Assembly: GCA_035048485.1 (NCBI GenBank) | Contig: CM068584.1 | Span: 63,346,420 to 63,410,419, forward strand | Source: Pteria penguin | Lineage: Eukaryota > Mollusca > Bivalvia > Pterioida > Pteriidae | Direction: 5' to 3' | Length of the DNA stretch: 64,000 bases | Shown: one piece after another, positions 10,331-22,439 of the stretch | Position numbering within the stretch: position 1 is the stretch's first letter | Layout of the letters: each line of letters begins with the position of its first letter | Notes under the pieces: generated by a model | The model's database searches: none | What the model was told of the DNA's origin: nothing | Seen by the model: the letters and a program-made list of their open reading frames with translations, nothing else | Translations under genes and position numbers: made by a program

Positions 10331-12640
10331 TACATAAAATTCATTACCGGAATATATAAACATTAACCTGATCAATTTAAGTAACAATGTGATGCAGAAA
10401 ACAATATGAGGCTTCATTTCATTGAAAGATATCTTCATATATTTAGTTTGAGACATTTGGCGCGAATTTAAAATGGTCTGAAGATTTTCCATTGGAACGT
10501 CGTTAATGTGGACAGTAAATGTCTACTGCTTATAGTCCTGAGTCACACGGGGCGCTGAAATTTATCAGAATAAAAAGTTGGAAACATATTTACAAGTAGA
10601 CAAAAGAGCCGAATGAAGGGGTTCACCTTGAGCTGGTGGGTGCACTGGAATCAGTTCAAGAGTATTTTCGGTTCAGTCCTTTTGAAGTCGTGTATGGATA
10701 CGGCTAGATGTCCATTGAAATTGCTAGAAACTGAGAAATAGTTCATAATTAACAGGATGGGGACCTTTGATGGACAATGTCTAAACACTTTAGAGGAGAT
10801 TAAGTCCTGAGCCTCGGGTCATTGCACTGTTATGCAAGACCTCTATAGAGATAGGTAGATTACGGTAAGATCGTGATATTATATCTTATCAATGGCCTAT
10901 ATACCAAGTACATAATAAATTAGATAAATGGATCAGACTTATAGAAAGAAAAATATTCCCTTATGCATTCATTTTAAATATCAAAGTGATTCATAAAGTA
11001 GAATTAAGGAATATATTGCTGTGGATAAATAGCACTTAGTTTTTATCATTTTGTTGTATTTATAAATTATTTCAGTAAACTCTAACATCGAAAAGTTTTT
11101 TGGTTTTTTTTTTAAACCGGAGTCATCATAATTCGGACGTGTACAACAATTTTTCCAACACTACAAACATGTTTTACGCGAATTTGTTTTTATTAATTGT
11201 ATTAGGGATCCGCCGATCCATATTTTTCAACTTGAAAAAAATAAAATGGATACATTTATATTGTTTTATTTTCGCCGACAAAAATCATGAAATAAAAAAA
11301 GTAGTTTTAATAAAACACCTTCATAGCTATCGTAAATATTTATCGAGCGCTCAGGGTTCAGTTTCCGCTTTTTGCTTTTACGTCTAATACAGAATAGCGT
11401 TTCCCGTCAGAGGAAGAGCGGGTAAGCCGACCCAAAACGAAAAGTGGCCTCACGTTTAGTTACAACTGCAACGGAAGAGCGGTAGAGATGGAACAAAATA
11501 GCTCTTCCGTTGCAGTCGTAACTAGGTCTGTCGAAGACAAGTGTCCACCCTTATGCCATAAACGAAATTTTGAAAAATGGAAATAAGGGGACGACCATTT
11601 GATTCTGAAGGGGAGGGGGGTTGGCACTTTTTGGAAATTAATATTCTGACCCTAAATATTCTGACGACTAGCATGTACATATACCAGATCATGAAAACAG
11701 AAAGCTTAATGTTCTATAGAAAACATGTCGATTGTTTTCTGACTCGCTTCATTCGCCAAGTTACTCCCTATACTATAATGTGTAGTAATTTAACTGTATA
11801 ACTCATATTTCAGCGGAATTTATGGCACTGGACAAAACATGCTATTCAATATCTTCAACAAATCTTAATAGAATTGTTGCTTTTCAGAAAATATATTTGC
11901 ATTTCTATGAATTGTGAGGGGCAGACATGGGACAAGGGCTCTACCATCTGCTTTCTGGGAGATTTTCTTTTCAAATTCTTGTTCGGAATAATGTCATACG
12001 AGTCCCCTTGTCGCCAGTTTCCAATCCCTTTCTCTAACTTCCCCTTGTCCGCCCTTCACTTATATGCCAGTCACACCGATATTTTAACGTTATAACAAGT
12101 GGCCAAAAGGGGTCTTAATTGAATTTGTCTCTTCCTGACCTGAGCACATATGCAAAGTTGATGTTTAAATTAAATCATGTACATTTTAAGATTTATGGTG
12201 GCCATATTTGTTGAAAGTGTTTCATTCCTTTCAAGTTTCATTCAATTCAGTGCAACAAGACATTTATTAAATGATTTTAGCATATTTATTCAAATGTAAA
12301 ATAAACACAAACATAACTTCAGAATGAGAACAAAAGTATATCCAACAAAAATGTATATCGTCGCTTAAAATACATGGTAACAAAAGTAAACAGAGTCCTA
12401 AATGGGCCTTTATTGTTCACCTTAGACATAAAAAGCATTGCACAATGATATTGAACAATGATTGTAAATGACTGTAAGTGTTTCTGTTTCTGTAAAACTT
12501 TGAAAACATGTAAAATTGCACATGAGGAACATCTTTGCTTAATATCTACCAAGATTTCTCAAATTTAATCTAGATGTAGTGAAGACAAAGCTAAAATTGT
12601 GAAAAATCAATGTATCAAATACTGTATATCAAACATATTT
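10331..12640. other. Non-coding stretch with one strong hairpin
   Basis: No gene is supported. A run of T (11099-11113) and scattered AT-rich text are present; the only structured element is the hairpin at 11458-11523. The open frames of 73-95 codons have no recognisable domain. Confidence 0.4.
11458..11523. other. Near-perfect 23-bp inverted repeat, 20-base loop
   Basis: The left arm (11458-11480) and right arm (11501-11523) are complementary at 22 of 23 positions. The left arm starts AGTTACAACTGC and the right arm ends TGCAGTCGTAACT. The arms flank the loop GGTAGAGATGGAACAAAATA. A related CGTCAGAGGAAGAGCGGG string precedes it at 11405. It could be a small foldback element or an RNA hairpin; nothing decides between them. 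Confidence 0.75.
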
Positions 12641-12911
12641 ATGATTGATTGATTGATGTTTAACGTCACACCACGAATATTTCACGTATATGGTGACGGC
12701 ATCTGCCTGATGCGGGGCATACAAATTTTGACCTTTGCAATGGACCCACCCGAAATAGTGAGAGGTCTTTAACGTGTCATGCATACCACAACACGGGGCC
12801 TCGAGTTTTACTGTCTCATCCGAAAAACAGGACACTGGCATGGCCAGAGCGGGACTCGAACCCCGGCTTCCCGATAAGGAGGCGAGTGCGATACCACTAG
12901 GCCACGCCGGC
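12641..12911 (-). mobile_element. tRNA-derived SINE, full-size copy 2
   Basis: It has the same order as 1022-1283: a tRNA-like head with an A box (GTGGCCTAGTGG) near 12895-12911 and a B box (GGTTCGAGTCC) near 12851-12864, then the body, then a tail ending GTTAAACATCAATCAATCAA. The tail repeat ATCA(ATCA) marks the 3' end and is clearer here than in copy 1. Open frames on both strands are shadows. Confidence 0.88.
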
Positions 12912-13369
12912 TTTATTAATGAAATGCTTTTTTGCATTAAAGTAACATACTTCAAAGTAAGTCAAAATTTAAATGAATAGAATATTATCATTCGGACAGG
13001 AAACCAATACAGCAACACTTTCGCACACATCCTTTTGTAGTGATAAGTGGAAATTCTTACCCTGGATACCAGAGATTGAGAGAGACTAAACACTTCACTA
13101 TAGAAACCAGTAGTATAAAGACATATGCAATTAAATTAGTGTTTGCATATTATTTGTTGAGTTTACTTTATATTAGAATGTGTTTCGTAAAATAAATATA
13201 ATTGTAGAAGGATGTGTGTTAATGGCATATGTACATGTATTACAATGCAACTCTAACAAGTATTTATTGGCGACAAAATAGTCATGAAAATAAATCTGTC
13301 CCAGAATATTAAGGAAATAAAATCTATCCTTCAGAGATCTGAAAATAAACTGACTTGACCAAATTTGCA
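12912..13369. other. Non-coding, AT-rich
   Basis: No gene or structured element is seen. Confidence 0.4.
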
Positions 13370-13391
13370 CCCCCCCCCCCCCCCCCCCCCC
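13370..13391. repeat. C22 homopolymer
   Basis: Twenty-two consecutive C follow TTTGCA and precede TCTTGTCATG. On the minus strand this is a G22 run able to form G-quadruplexes. Homopolymer length may be inexact in any assembly. Confidence 0.9.
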
Positions 13392-13849
13392 TCTTGTCAT
13401 GTAGTCACATTTCAGATGGTAGTAACACTTTTACTAACACTGATACAAACATTGTTTTACAGATCAAGTATAAATCACTCGCCTTTCGAGGAGTTATGCT
13501 ACTAATCTTTGTCTCCAGTGATGTGATATAGTTGAGAGGATGGCAATGAAAATCTTCAAAACTGTAGTACAGACAAATGCTCCATATATTATAAGAAGTG
13601 CCCCATATTTTTTTTTTTTTTTTATTTCGACCGACCGACACATTTTTGGGGCAAAAATCCGTTATCCAATTTAAAAAAAACTTAATTACATTTGGATAGA
13701 AACAGACATTCAATAGTTTTTGGTCTAATTGTCCCCGCGGAGGGTTTGACTCAAGTGTTATTATACCCCTTTTCCTGATGTTATTTGGCAGTGAAACTTT
13801 CTACACCGTGTTTGTTCACATTCATGTACACATAATTTGCTGAATTATA
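13392..13849. other. Non-coding spacer
   Basis: No gene is seen. A T15 run lies near 13609-13623, and the 102-codon minus-strand frame has no recognisable features. Confidence 0.4.
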
Positions 13850-14000
13850 TTACGTCTGTCTCAGGACATTCACGACGGGCGTGTCTAACCAAACAGGAAA
13901 CGCTCACTACTCCCGGGCACCTAGTCTCACCTCTGAATTTCAGGGGTCCGTGAATGTCCACTGCGTACATTGTTGTTAGTGCCATAGTCATGTAACAACA
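13850..14000 (+). repeat. Dispersed repeat, also at 54170-54310 (opposite strand) and partly at 58025-58090
   Basis: The strings TCCCGGGCACCT, GAATTTCAGGGG and TGTCCACTG(C/T)G, followed by ACATTGTTGTTAGTG and CATAGTCATGT, occur here. They recur in the same order on the minus strand at 54170-54310, while 58025-58090 keeps only the last part. The 118-codon minus-strand frame that overlaps this repeat is therefore not accepted as a gene. Confidence 0.7.
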
Positions 14001-14815
14001 GTTATTTTCGTATTTTGCTAGATCATTATGATACACTAATTTGGTACATATGTATAGCAAGTGATGAATCGAGAATAACTGATGATATAGCACAGTAGCA
14101 TTCTTACCATAACTGAGCAGTGAACATACACGGGCTTTATTCATCCAGAGGCGGGACATGGGATCCAGGAGAAATAAAAATCTTCTATTGGCTGGTGACA
14201 TTCACAAGACAAAATCTGAAGGCTGCAGAGGTATGATGAAATTACAAAATGTCTTATACGAAATGGTATAACAATATCAATTTGCTGAATCTGACAGCTG
14301 ATTTACCGTTGACACTCTATACGATCACATTAAATGCAGTCTAAACTTAGGCATCAGTGCGACTGTGGGTGGGGAGCAGAACATATCAATCTTTCTGTAA
14401 CGTTAAAAAAATACTTTTTCGTTGCTTAGAAAAAATAGAGAGAGAAAAGGAATTTTGGGAGGCAAATGAAAAAGATCAAACGGAAGAAAAACAAATGTAG
14501 TAGAGTAATATGTCTGTAATGTAACACATTTTCCCACCATTTTAATGTCATTTTCTTCTTATTCTTTCATGTCAATTTTGTGTATCCTTTCCACTAAGAA
14601 GTATGTATGTATTCGGATATATATTTGTGGGTTTACTGTAGGTATTAAGTATTTAAATTACAAGGGAGGGGAGTGGGCATCTGCATTATGAATTAAATAA
14701 ATTCTAGAAAATTCTGGACTTTAGTCGTATTCAGTTATTCCTTGATTAAGCTTCAAAGAAACGTTTCTTCATTTTTTGACTGGTTAACCACCATCGCAGA
14801 AACAATACTCTTATA
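14001..14815. repeat. Non-coding; purine-rich repeat block
   Basis: The stretch 14430-14580 (AGAGAGAAAAGGAATTTTGG, then ACAAATGTAGTAGAGTAATA, then CACCATTTTAATGTCA) repeats 1540-1700. No gene is seen. Confidence 0.5.
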
Positions 14816-14900
14816 CAGTGGCGGATCCAGAATTTCGGAAAAAAGGGAATGCAAAAGTCAAGTATTTGGTTATTGGGGTTTGCATTTGTCTGAATATGAC
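14816..14900 (+). mobile_element. Short hAT-like element, left end only
   Basis: It begins CAGTGGCGGATCCAGAATTT and then loses similarity to the other copies. No right terminus was found. Confidence 0.5.
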
Positions 14901-15764
14901 ACTAAACACGATATTGTCCCTTTTATTCCATGGACTATGATATATGTATTGACTCTGATAGATGGATTCTAAATCTTCTTGCTAGCCATGGACTGATTTT
15001 TAGCACTGTATAGTACTCTCTATCTGATCGTATCAACAGTAACTTGACTGAACGATTATCTGACCAAGATTGAGTATTTTATTTTAAAGAAATACTACAT
15101 ATATGATAAATTGTAAATGAAGACGTTAATAGAGGAGAACCGTGGTAAAAAGGGGCAGACCGCTGTAATAGCTGAGCCAAATTAACTTTAACTATATCTT
15201 TATACAGATAAATAATTTCCGACTGATCTAACTCGTTTCATGGCAAGGTTATGAAATATTCGTGGGGGTTCAGAAGAAAAAGGGGGCTACTTTCGCCGCA
15301 AATTTACAAAAGTATATATAGATGGATTAAAAGTACCAAAGGGTGGAAGAGGTAATAAGTAGATATATATTGCTTTCCATTGTATGGATAAAACTAGTAC
15401 TGAAATGTACGACTACAAAAAAAAGAGCAATCCACTTGTTAGTTCACATTTTAAAGTAGACACCACAATTGAGTACCCTAGCACAACTCCTATGGGTGAC
15501 ATGTTCATGTGTATAACAAAGATACAGAACATCGGATGTGTGATTTTCCAGAGACAAGAACATGTATGGTTTCCGCTTGACCTTGAACACTTCGTAATAC
15601 TGTCGGATGTGAGGTGTGTTTCTTGTGGAAAAGGAAATGCTAAAGATACTTGCCATCGTATAAACTATGATGTTGATACATTTGATAAACTGAAAAGAGG
15701 GAATGTCGAATCTTACTTTAAAACCATTATTCAAGAGAAACATTAACACTACTGTCTCTATTCC
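14901..15764. other. No supported gene; 120-codon frame of doubtful status
   Basis: A plus-strand frame (15384-15746) and an overlapping 187-codon minus-strand frame (15444-16007) are both open. A diverged copy of part of this text (TGTGTTTCTTGTGGNAAAGGAA, 15616-15638) recurs at 20675-20697 without frame conservation. I therefore judge the frames fortuitous within the repeat family. Confidence 0.35.
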
Positions 15765-16130
15765 AGTTTTGAAAGTGTGACTCCCCTCCTTACATCTACA
15801 ACAAAACGACGACACCCCTTTAAATCCCCCGTCCAATCTGGAACTGAGTCCTAATACTATGACGTTTTCAGGTATGTACTGAATCATGTAGGGGACATGT
15901 TTATAAACAAGATTCTTCATGATAAATTCTAAACAACATTGAACCCGATGAACTATTTTTAAAGATGAGAGTAATAATGCGTGTTTAAATTCATATTTAA
16001 GTAGCAATATATAAAGCGATGAGCGCTGTGTACGGTAGAATGTGAAACCATCACTCTGAGTCGAAGAGACACAATGACCGTGTTAATACGATGGTTTCCT
16101 TCCTTCACTTCAACAAGTCTTCACTTCCAT
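15765..16130. repeat. Diverged repeat block, copy 3
   Basis: Landmarks GAACTGAGTCCTAATACTAT, GGTATGTACTGAATCATGTA, AACATTGAACCCGATGAAC, AAGTAGCAATATATAAAGCG and CCATCACTCTGAGTCGA repeat the order of 2285-2600. This region is noticeably less diverged from 2240-2640 than from 20815-21110. Confidence 0.65.
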
Positions 16131-17960
16131 TGACTTCTTATCTCGATGTGTTTAGGTATAATAATGTAACATGCAAAATTTGTATAAAGTATTTAAAGAC
16201 CTGCGTTAATGAGCTTATGGAATATAAATTTGTTACATGACTTTTTTAATTGATGAAAGCTACAAGTAACGCCTGTCCTTAAATCTGTACTTATTAAATA
16301 CGGAAGAACCATGACACGGAAATGTGTTTACGGCAAAATGTGACACAAAATATCATGTTTAGAACAATCACTGGGCTGTATTTTTGCGATGGTTTTCTTC
16401 AACCATTCATCATTTCATTCATGTATTCTTGTTCAACAAGTCGATGATACTATACCGCCTGTCATCTTCATTTAAATTCTGACTATGCTGACAGATATTT
16501 AATTACGTTATATATAGTATTATATACTTATGCATAGGACTTGTCTTGAACAAAGAATTATAGATTCATATACATAAAACAAACTTCCATAAATGCACTT
16601 TAAACTCAAATTATAAATGCTTCGCATTTATTGTGCAACACAACTAGTGCATCCTTCTACATTTTCTCTCTTTCTTCGATCCAGCATTGTTTAGAGGATC
16701 ATGGTTCGACTGAAGTCAAGAAAAGTATAAAAAATATAAACGGATTTCTTAAACAACAATCGATTGTTAGTATATTATCTAAGATGGGTAAAAAGTATCG
16801 TTACCAATGTCGCTAACGTGATATGCTCTTTTTAAATTTGCAACATAGTCGCACTAACTCTTTGAATATTGATGAGGATGGTCAGAGGAAATCACGTGAC
16901 AATGAAACTCAGCTTTACCTGATTCTAACATTTGTTCCAGTTTTTTTTTTTTTTTTTATTGGTCCTCGGAGTCTGAGTATAGTTTTTTTTTTCTACCCCA
17001 ATATAATTTTTCCCGTTCTCGTATTCCTCCATGTGAACCATTGTAATTGTTCTCTAGAGTGAATATCCGCGCATGGTTATGGGCGGAGCTTTGCCTAATT
17101 TGGAGAATTGAAACCAACAGAATTTAATTTGACTCTATTACCTGTATTGAGGGATTTTAGTTTTAAATTTTGCAATCAACACAAAGTGTATAATTTATGC
17201 AATACAGTAAAAATAAGATATTGTCGTAATTTACCCTTTTCATGCTATAATTTTCCAGTCTCGAACCAGATCTTTTTAATCCATTTGGTGGCCGAAAGAT
17301 CCCGGGTTCGTGTCTCTCCTGTAACTCCACTTTCAATGAGGCACTATTCGCTGAGGCCTCATCACTACCTACCTACAATAATATTTGTGTTGATGCAAAA
17401 CTCAAACAAATCCTAACAAACCATCATTCCCCCTACCAATTTCTGTATGTTTCAACGTACAAGGACATTATTAAAATCTTTGATTTTGTGTGTATTTCAC
17501 AAACACCTGTCGGACAAGATTCTATATTAGAAGAAACTGTTCCTTTCGGTGAAAAGTACATTTCGTTTTGTTATTTTGTGGATCGAAACCTGATTTTATA
17601 GATAAATGAACACATCTAAGACATCGGTCATAAAAATTTATCAATGTTCCTTATCATACAGATCATCTTATCTTTTCATTTTTTTCCCTTTTCAATCCAA
17701 ATTAAAATACATAAACTCATACATTAGAAGATGATTTAGCTTATCCAGCAACGCAATGCTTATATTCCTATGCCTGCTTATACAATGAAGTATAAAATAA
17801 GGGAGTGGTGTGTAAAAATGTATGGTAGTACTAATCAAATGTGTTGTATATTTATGTGTTCCTTTCTTGGCTATCGTTTTAGACAACAAATTTATTTCAC
17901 AAGTAATAATGGTAAGTGTTCTACACTAGGAAACAGACAGAGGTTCAGGTGTGTGTGGAA
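16131..17960. other. Non-coding, AT-rich
   Basis: No gene is supported. T-runs lie near 16940-16958 and 16984-16993. A possible degenerate tRNA-like B box (CGGGTTCGTGTC) at 17301-17312 lacks an A box. Confidence 0.4.
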
Positions 17961-17979
17961 GGGGGGGGGGGGGGGGGGG
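17961..17979. repeat. G19 homopolymer
   Basis: Nineteen consecutive G follow GTGTGTGGAA. It lies inside an 88-codon frame that I do not consider a gene. Confidence 0.85.
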
Positions 17980-19137
17980 CTTTATGGATTTCCTCATGCT
18001 TCTATCGCTGTCAAGTTTATATTGCATAGGTTATGAGAGGCAACTGTAAGTGTCTAACCAGAGTGTAATAGACAATTGTTCTATAAAGCTGTCACAATCC
18101 CTGTTCTAGTGTCTTTTGGATTACATCGGACTGCTCGTAATTTCGTTACCACTTTCTGTATGTATTAAAAGATAGAATTAAGGTATGTAATACTCTGCCC
18201 GTGTTTAACTGGGTCCCATGAATTGGTAAACTCGACCCATCGCTAAGCAATTAGGATCATTACAGTTTGGCCAGTGTTTTATAATAGTATTTACCCCAAG
18301 TCATCCCCATCCTAGAAAAATGGCTATATAGTAGTCCTTCCGCCGGGTCAAATTTGGTCATAAGGCCATTTCTCCATGGCAAAACTACTATATAGAGGAA
18401 CCCCCCACCCCCGTTTTAAATTCCGGATTTTCCTTAAAACTTGACCAATTGTCAAGCAATTAGAACCATCACCTGTTCTGCCAGTTAATTATAAACCCAA
18501 ATACATAATCTAGATTGTAATTTATCTTAATCTTTAATAAGGCAAACAAAAGTAACTCTAATTTACTTCATGAAAGAAATTTTATTATTTAATCGGAATT
18601 TTACATCAGTGAGAATCAGAAAGACAAAGAAGTCTTCATTACTTGACCCTTTTCAGGCGCTGTAAGACAATTAAACAGGGCGAGGTAATCCGAAAGAGAA
18701 CTTGAATACGAAGGCGTTTATACGACATCCATAGTGAAAGGGCCCTGAAATACAGAACAATAACCTCTATCACAAATCTGATTTGACATTAAACCCATAC
18801 TTTTATAGTATGTTAAAAACAGAAATAGAAAGGTAAATAGCGGAGTTAAATATAAATTAACGAGTAGGCAGTACAATGTATATGGGTAATATAATGTCAA
18901 GACTGTTACAGATTTTTAGTCAGTTTCGTATACTTCTTACACTAAAAAGCATTAATGTATGACGATGTTTACATGTGACTTTACTATCGGTACTAAATAC
19001 ATCAGGAAATTCGAGAAAACCTTGTACTTTCCACATCAGTCGTATTCAGAATGCATTTCTTCCTTTAATAACCTTCAAATGAATATTACTTCCTTTTGTG
19101 ACTGCATCGTCAATCATCAACGCATAATATCCATATA
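17980..19137. repeat. Non-coding; two copies of the diverged repeat family
   Basis: The blocks 18110-18290 and 18440-18600 repeat 3660-3900 (GATAGAATTAAGGTATGTAA, then AACTCGACCCATCGCTAAGC, then AAGTAACTC). An imperfect inverted pair, CTATATAGTAGT at 18325 and ACTACTATATAG at 18385, flanks 18337-18384. A purine-rich copy lies at 18805-18930. No gene is present. Confidence 0.55.
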
Positions 19138-19310
19138 TAGTGGCGGATCCAGTATTTCTTAAAAAGGGGGTTATACATGTAAAATATTAGCCAAAAATAT
19201 TCAGCAACTCGGAATTTCAATCACATTATGCAAGTATTATTAACCTTACCATCTATATATTATGTACATTTGTGGCAAAAAGCGTCCCCCCTTTTCTGAA
19301 CCAACACCAG
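19138..19310 (+). mobile_element. Short hAT-like element, diverged copy
   Basis: It begins AGTGGCGGATCCAGTATTTC and retains a GTGGCAAAAAGCGTCCCCCC stretch where other copies have GTGGCNANAAGGGGG. The right terminus is not recognisable. Confidence 0.5.
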
Positions 19311-20031
19311 CATTTCATTACCTGCGAGAGGTCATGCGATTTCCATCTTCCACTTCAGTGACCTTTAAGTGCATAACAAGTAACAAATACTATCTTATGT
19401 TACTTTTTCTTTTCCCTTTCGGGTGTCATTTCAAGAGATTTTGTCGTATTTAGAATTTCCCTTTCCCTTTGTGGATTAACAAGTGGAAGGGATTTATAGT
19501 TCTTTATTCTGTCGTTGGTCAACCTGACCAATCGCTTAGCAACTAAGACTATTACGTTTTGCAGGGGCATTACAAATAAACTACACAAGTATGATTACAT
19601 TTTATTATTTTTACCTATTCAAGACAAAGAGAAGTAACTCTAATCTGCTTCATCGTAAACGTTATCTGGTCTATGGTACTGAATCTATTAAATCCATAAG
19701 AATTCATGTTTACATTATTCTTTTGAGAATAAAATAAGATTCTGTAATACTTAAATCGTCTACAATGTTCAAATAAAATGAGAAATGACTGTTAAACGCA
19801 TACAAGTGGTAGCATCACACTGATACTCTTCAATATAAACAAATACCTACACCACATGAATATGGCTTGATTCGACCTTTTCTGTCATATAAAAATGATT
19901 TGATTTGACTTAATATGGAGTATTGTATACTTGGTCATCGATCAGATTAACGTATCAATCGGTAATGAAATTCACTCTCTTAGCAAATAGGACCCCTGCA
20001 TTCTCTGTAGTAATATTATGAAAACAAGTGA
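19311..20031. repeat. Diverged repeat family, copies at 19470-19745 and 19780-20031
   Basis: Landmarks AACCTGACCAATCGCTTAGC, CGTTTTGCAGGGGCATTACA and GACAAAGAGAAGTAACTC repeat 5340-5480. The second part repeats 5610-5935. Confidence 0.55.
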
Positions 20032-20427
20032 ATAATGCAGCAATCTGATTAAAACCATATCTTTATTCCGTTTCTCTGTTTGTCCATTGTCTAAAGATCT
20101 GGCGAAACTCCGTAAGGGGTCATGTTCTGGTGAACTCTGATGACGCTACAATCACCGGAACCATTGTTTCCCGTAGCCAATCAATGACTCTGCTAGGCAC
20201 ATGGTAGTGACGCAATATGTAAGAAACACTTCAAAAACTACCTTGTGGGTCACGCATGCTACAGATGTTAATTTCATTCCTAGGAATGTGTAGCCGATCC
20301 ACGGACTGGCTGAAAATCAGAGTTCACCAGAACACGACCCTTTACGGAGTTTAGCCAGATCTTTATCCGCAATAAGACTATAGAGAAGCGGAATAAAGAT
20401 ACGGCTTTAATCAAATCGATAATGCAG
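20032..20427. mobile_element. 378-bp foldback DNA element with 9-bp target duplication
   Basis: The element (20041-20418) has long imperfect inverted repeats of about 95 bp. The left arm starts CAATCTGATTAAAACCATAT and the right arm, read inward, starts CGATTTGATTAAAGCCGTAT. Both continue with CTTTATTCCG and later share TCTGGTGAACTCTGAT. It is flanked by an identical 9-mer, ATAATGCAG, at 20032-20040 and 20419-20427. A 9-bp duplication is typical of Mutator-like elements and an 8-bp one of hAT; I cannot assign the superfamily. There is no transposase, so it is non-autonomous. It sits inside a copy of the local repeat family. Confidence 0.85.
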
Positions 20428-20814
20428 TTCATACATTACATTTAATTCTTTACAAGGGAAAGAAAGGTAACTCCATCTTATTCCATCACGATATGGTAAA
20501 CAAACTTAAGTTTTCAGTTGAAGAGCTTATTAATAGATATTTCTTAATTTCAAATTGTGATCTTATGCACACCGTCCATTGGGATATATTCGGGTCATAA
20601 TATTGACACAGACCATCGGATGTGCAATTTTTCAAATGACATTGATCACTGCGTGACTTTAGCTTAAGATGAAATGTGTTTCTTGTGGTAAAGGAAAATT
20701 TCTCGTATGCACTATGACATTGATACCATTGTCAAACCCAGTGGGTGGGTTGGGGAGATCATATAGTTTAAACCATTATTCAAGGAAAATTTTACATCAC
20801 TTCATGATTTCCAC
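20428..20814. repeat. Diverged repeat family copy
   Basis: The string TTTACAAGGGAAAGAAAGGT, followed by AACTCC, resumes the repeat copy interrupted by the foldback element. The cysteine-containing frame beginning at 20669 is shared only as DNA with 15616-15640. Confidence 0.5.
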
Positions 20815-21290
20815 TTTTAAAATTGTGACTACCCTCCGTATTCCTTTATTAGACGTCTACAACAAAATGATGCCCACCCCAATGTTTCATTACAAATTCC
20901 AAAGAGCATTGAAACCAATTAACTCCTATTTTGAAACAGACTATGCTAGAAAGCTGAAAGTAATAATGCATCAATAAATTCATACTTAAGTAGCAATACA
21001 TAAAGCGGTGAGGGCTGTGTACGACGGGATGTGATACCAACATAAGTGAAGCAGTGACCATGTTAATACAACGACTTCCTCCCTCCACTCACTTATCTCT
21101 TTAAGCACTATAGGAATGAACCCTATGTCGAATAGCATTTATCATGTTGGACAAATAATGATTCATTTAAAGGACTGGACATACGATATGAGGGAGCCTC
21201 GGCAGAGAAAATTCGCAAGGAATGCGATTTTCTTTATCTTTTAGTTAATATATTTACTAAAATTAATAAACAATGGAATGATGTATATAC
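20815..21290. repeat. Diverged repeat block, copy 4
   Basis: The landmarks TGTGACTACCCTCC, TGAAACAGACTATGCTAGAA, AAGTAATAATGCAT and TTAAGTAGCAATACATAAAG repeat 2450-2560 and 15925-16020. The stretch 21115-21290 repeats 6605-6790. Confidence 0.6.
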
Positions 21291-21919
21291 ATGTATTTTC
21301 AGTTCTCCTGATTGATTGTATTAATTGCTAATATTTTAATCGACGTATCTATTTCTCTATATGTACCTATCCTGTAATGAAGGGGATTTTATTTTGAGTT
21401 AAGTTGATGGGGTGAATATCCCTGTTCAATCAAGTGATGCAAATCAGATTTTTGGTTGGTTACAGTATAATGGGGAAGGGGGAGGGAGGTAAGAGTTGCC
21501 TATATTCATGGAATCTAAAATATTGATCTATCTATATTGAGTTTCTTCGTTAGAGTTAATTCCAATTTGGGACGGTATGTGACGTAAATTAATTATGAAA
21601 CCATAAAATTCTTTTGAAAACGTCATTTGTGGACTATCATTTCCGTGAGGTTTAGATCCGTTTTGATAGAATTTGATGATGTCATAATTGTTTTTACGTC
21701 AGATATCGTAGGAAGTAACTCTGTATAACGGAAAATTAAAACATGTGCAGCAACGATGCACATCCAAGTTTGTCTGATCGGCAAAAGTCGATACTACACG
21801 TTATATAAAATATTATATAAGGCACAAAGGTATCAAGTGAACGACAATGAAATACATAATCCAAAAATGTTATATCTAGTGGTAAATATTTCTGAACAAT
21901 TTATTTCTTCATCAGCATG
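21291..21919. other. Non-coding
   Basis: No gene is seen. The end, 21830-21919, holds a dispersed repeat also found diverged at 7120-7235 (landmarks GTAAATATTTC and TTCTTCATCAG/TTCCTTCGTCCG). Confidence 0.4.
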
Positions 21920-22062
21920 AGTGGCGAATTCTGGATTTCCGAAAAGGGGGGGGGACATATGTGTATTAGCCAAACTTCTCAGCCTTTTTTGGTGCAAAAT
22001 CTGGGTTTTTACCAGGAAATATGTGGCCAAAAGGGGGGGGGGGGCTCTAAATCCGCCACTGA
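21920..22062 (+). mobile_element. Short hAT-like element, copy D
   Basis: It starts GAGTGGCGAATTCTGGATTT and ends CTCTAAATCCGCCACTGAG, giving imperfect inverted ends. It carries the core GGGACATATGTGTATTAGCC and a G12 run at 22033-22044. Confidence 0.6.
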
Positions 22063-22439
22063 GCACTAACTTAAGGTGTTCACCGCTCTACGTGTGTAAA
22101 GATAATATCTGATAAGAACTATTTAAAGTCTATCTATATATAGTAGTGGAGGTTACAAGTGGCGACACCTATAGTGGCTAATGTATACATAGTATAGTGA
22201 AAACCGGTTGTCACGGTTGAACTTTTGTCTGGTCTTTCTAATATAGTTCTCTAGTGAGTTTAATGTTCAATTTGTTGACTTCTATACAGTTCTATATACT
22301 AAAATCTTGCAATACAAAAAAGATACATTTAAGATTAAAAGTTGAAAAATTCTGAAAGCATGAAATTTTCAGTTATTGCGATTATCAATTCATAGTACTT
22401 CCCCGATTGTTTTCAAATATCGAGAGTAGATTTTGTACA
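22063..22439. other. Non-coding spacer
   Basis: No gene is seen. GTGGCGACACCTATAGTGG at 22159-22177 echoes AAGCGACACCTATACTGG at 7316-7333, part of a dispersed repeat. Confidence 0.4.

Noticed and set aside
13845..14201. 118-codon minus-strand frame
   Set aside because: It overlaps a dispersed repeat found again at 54170-54310 without an open frame.
15444..16007. 187-codon minus-strand frame, longest in the left half
   Set aside because: No recognisable domain; it overlaps another open frame, and its upstream half lies in a repeat block whose other copies do not keep the frame.
17268..17345. tRNA-like B box CGGGTTCG
   Set aside because: No A box and no SINE tail could be found around it.
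21873..21915. Hammerhead-like CTGATGA ... GAAA on the minus strand (also at 7195-7230 with CGGACGA)
   Set aside because: There is an extra base before stem II, the first copy has a poor stem II and the second breaks the invariant core. No stem I partner was found.
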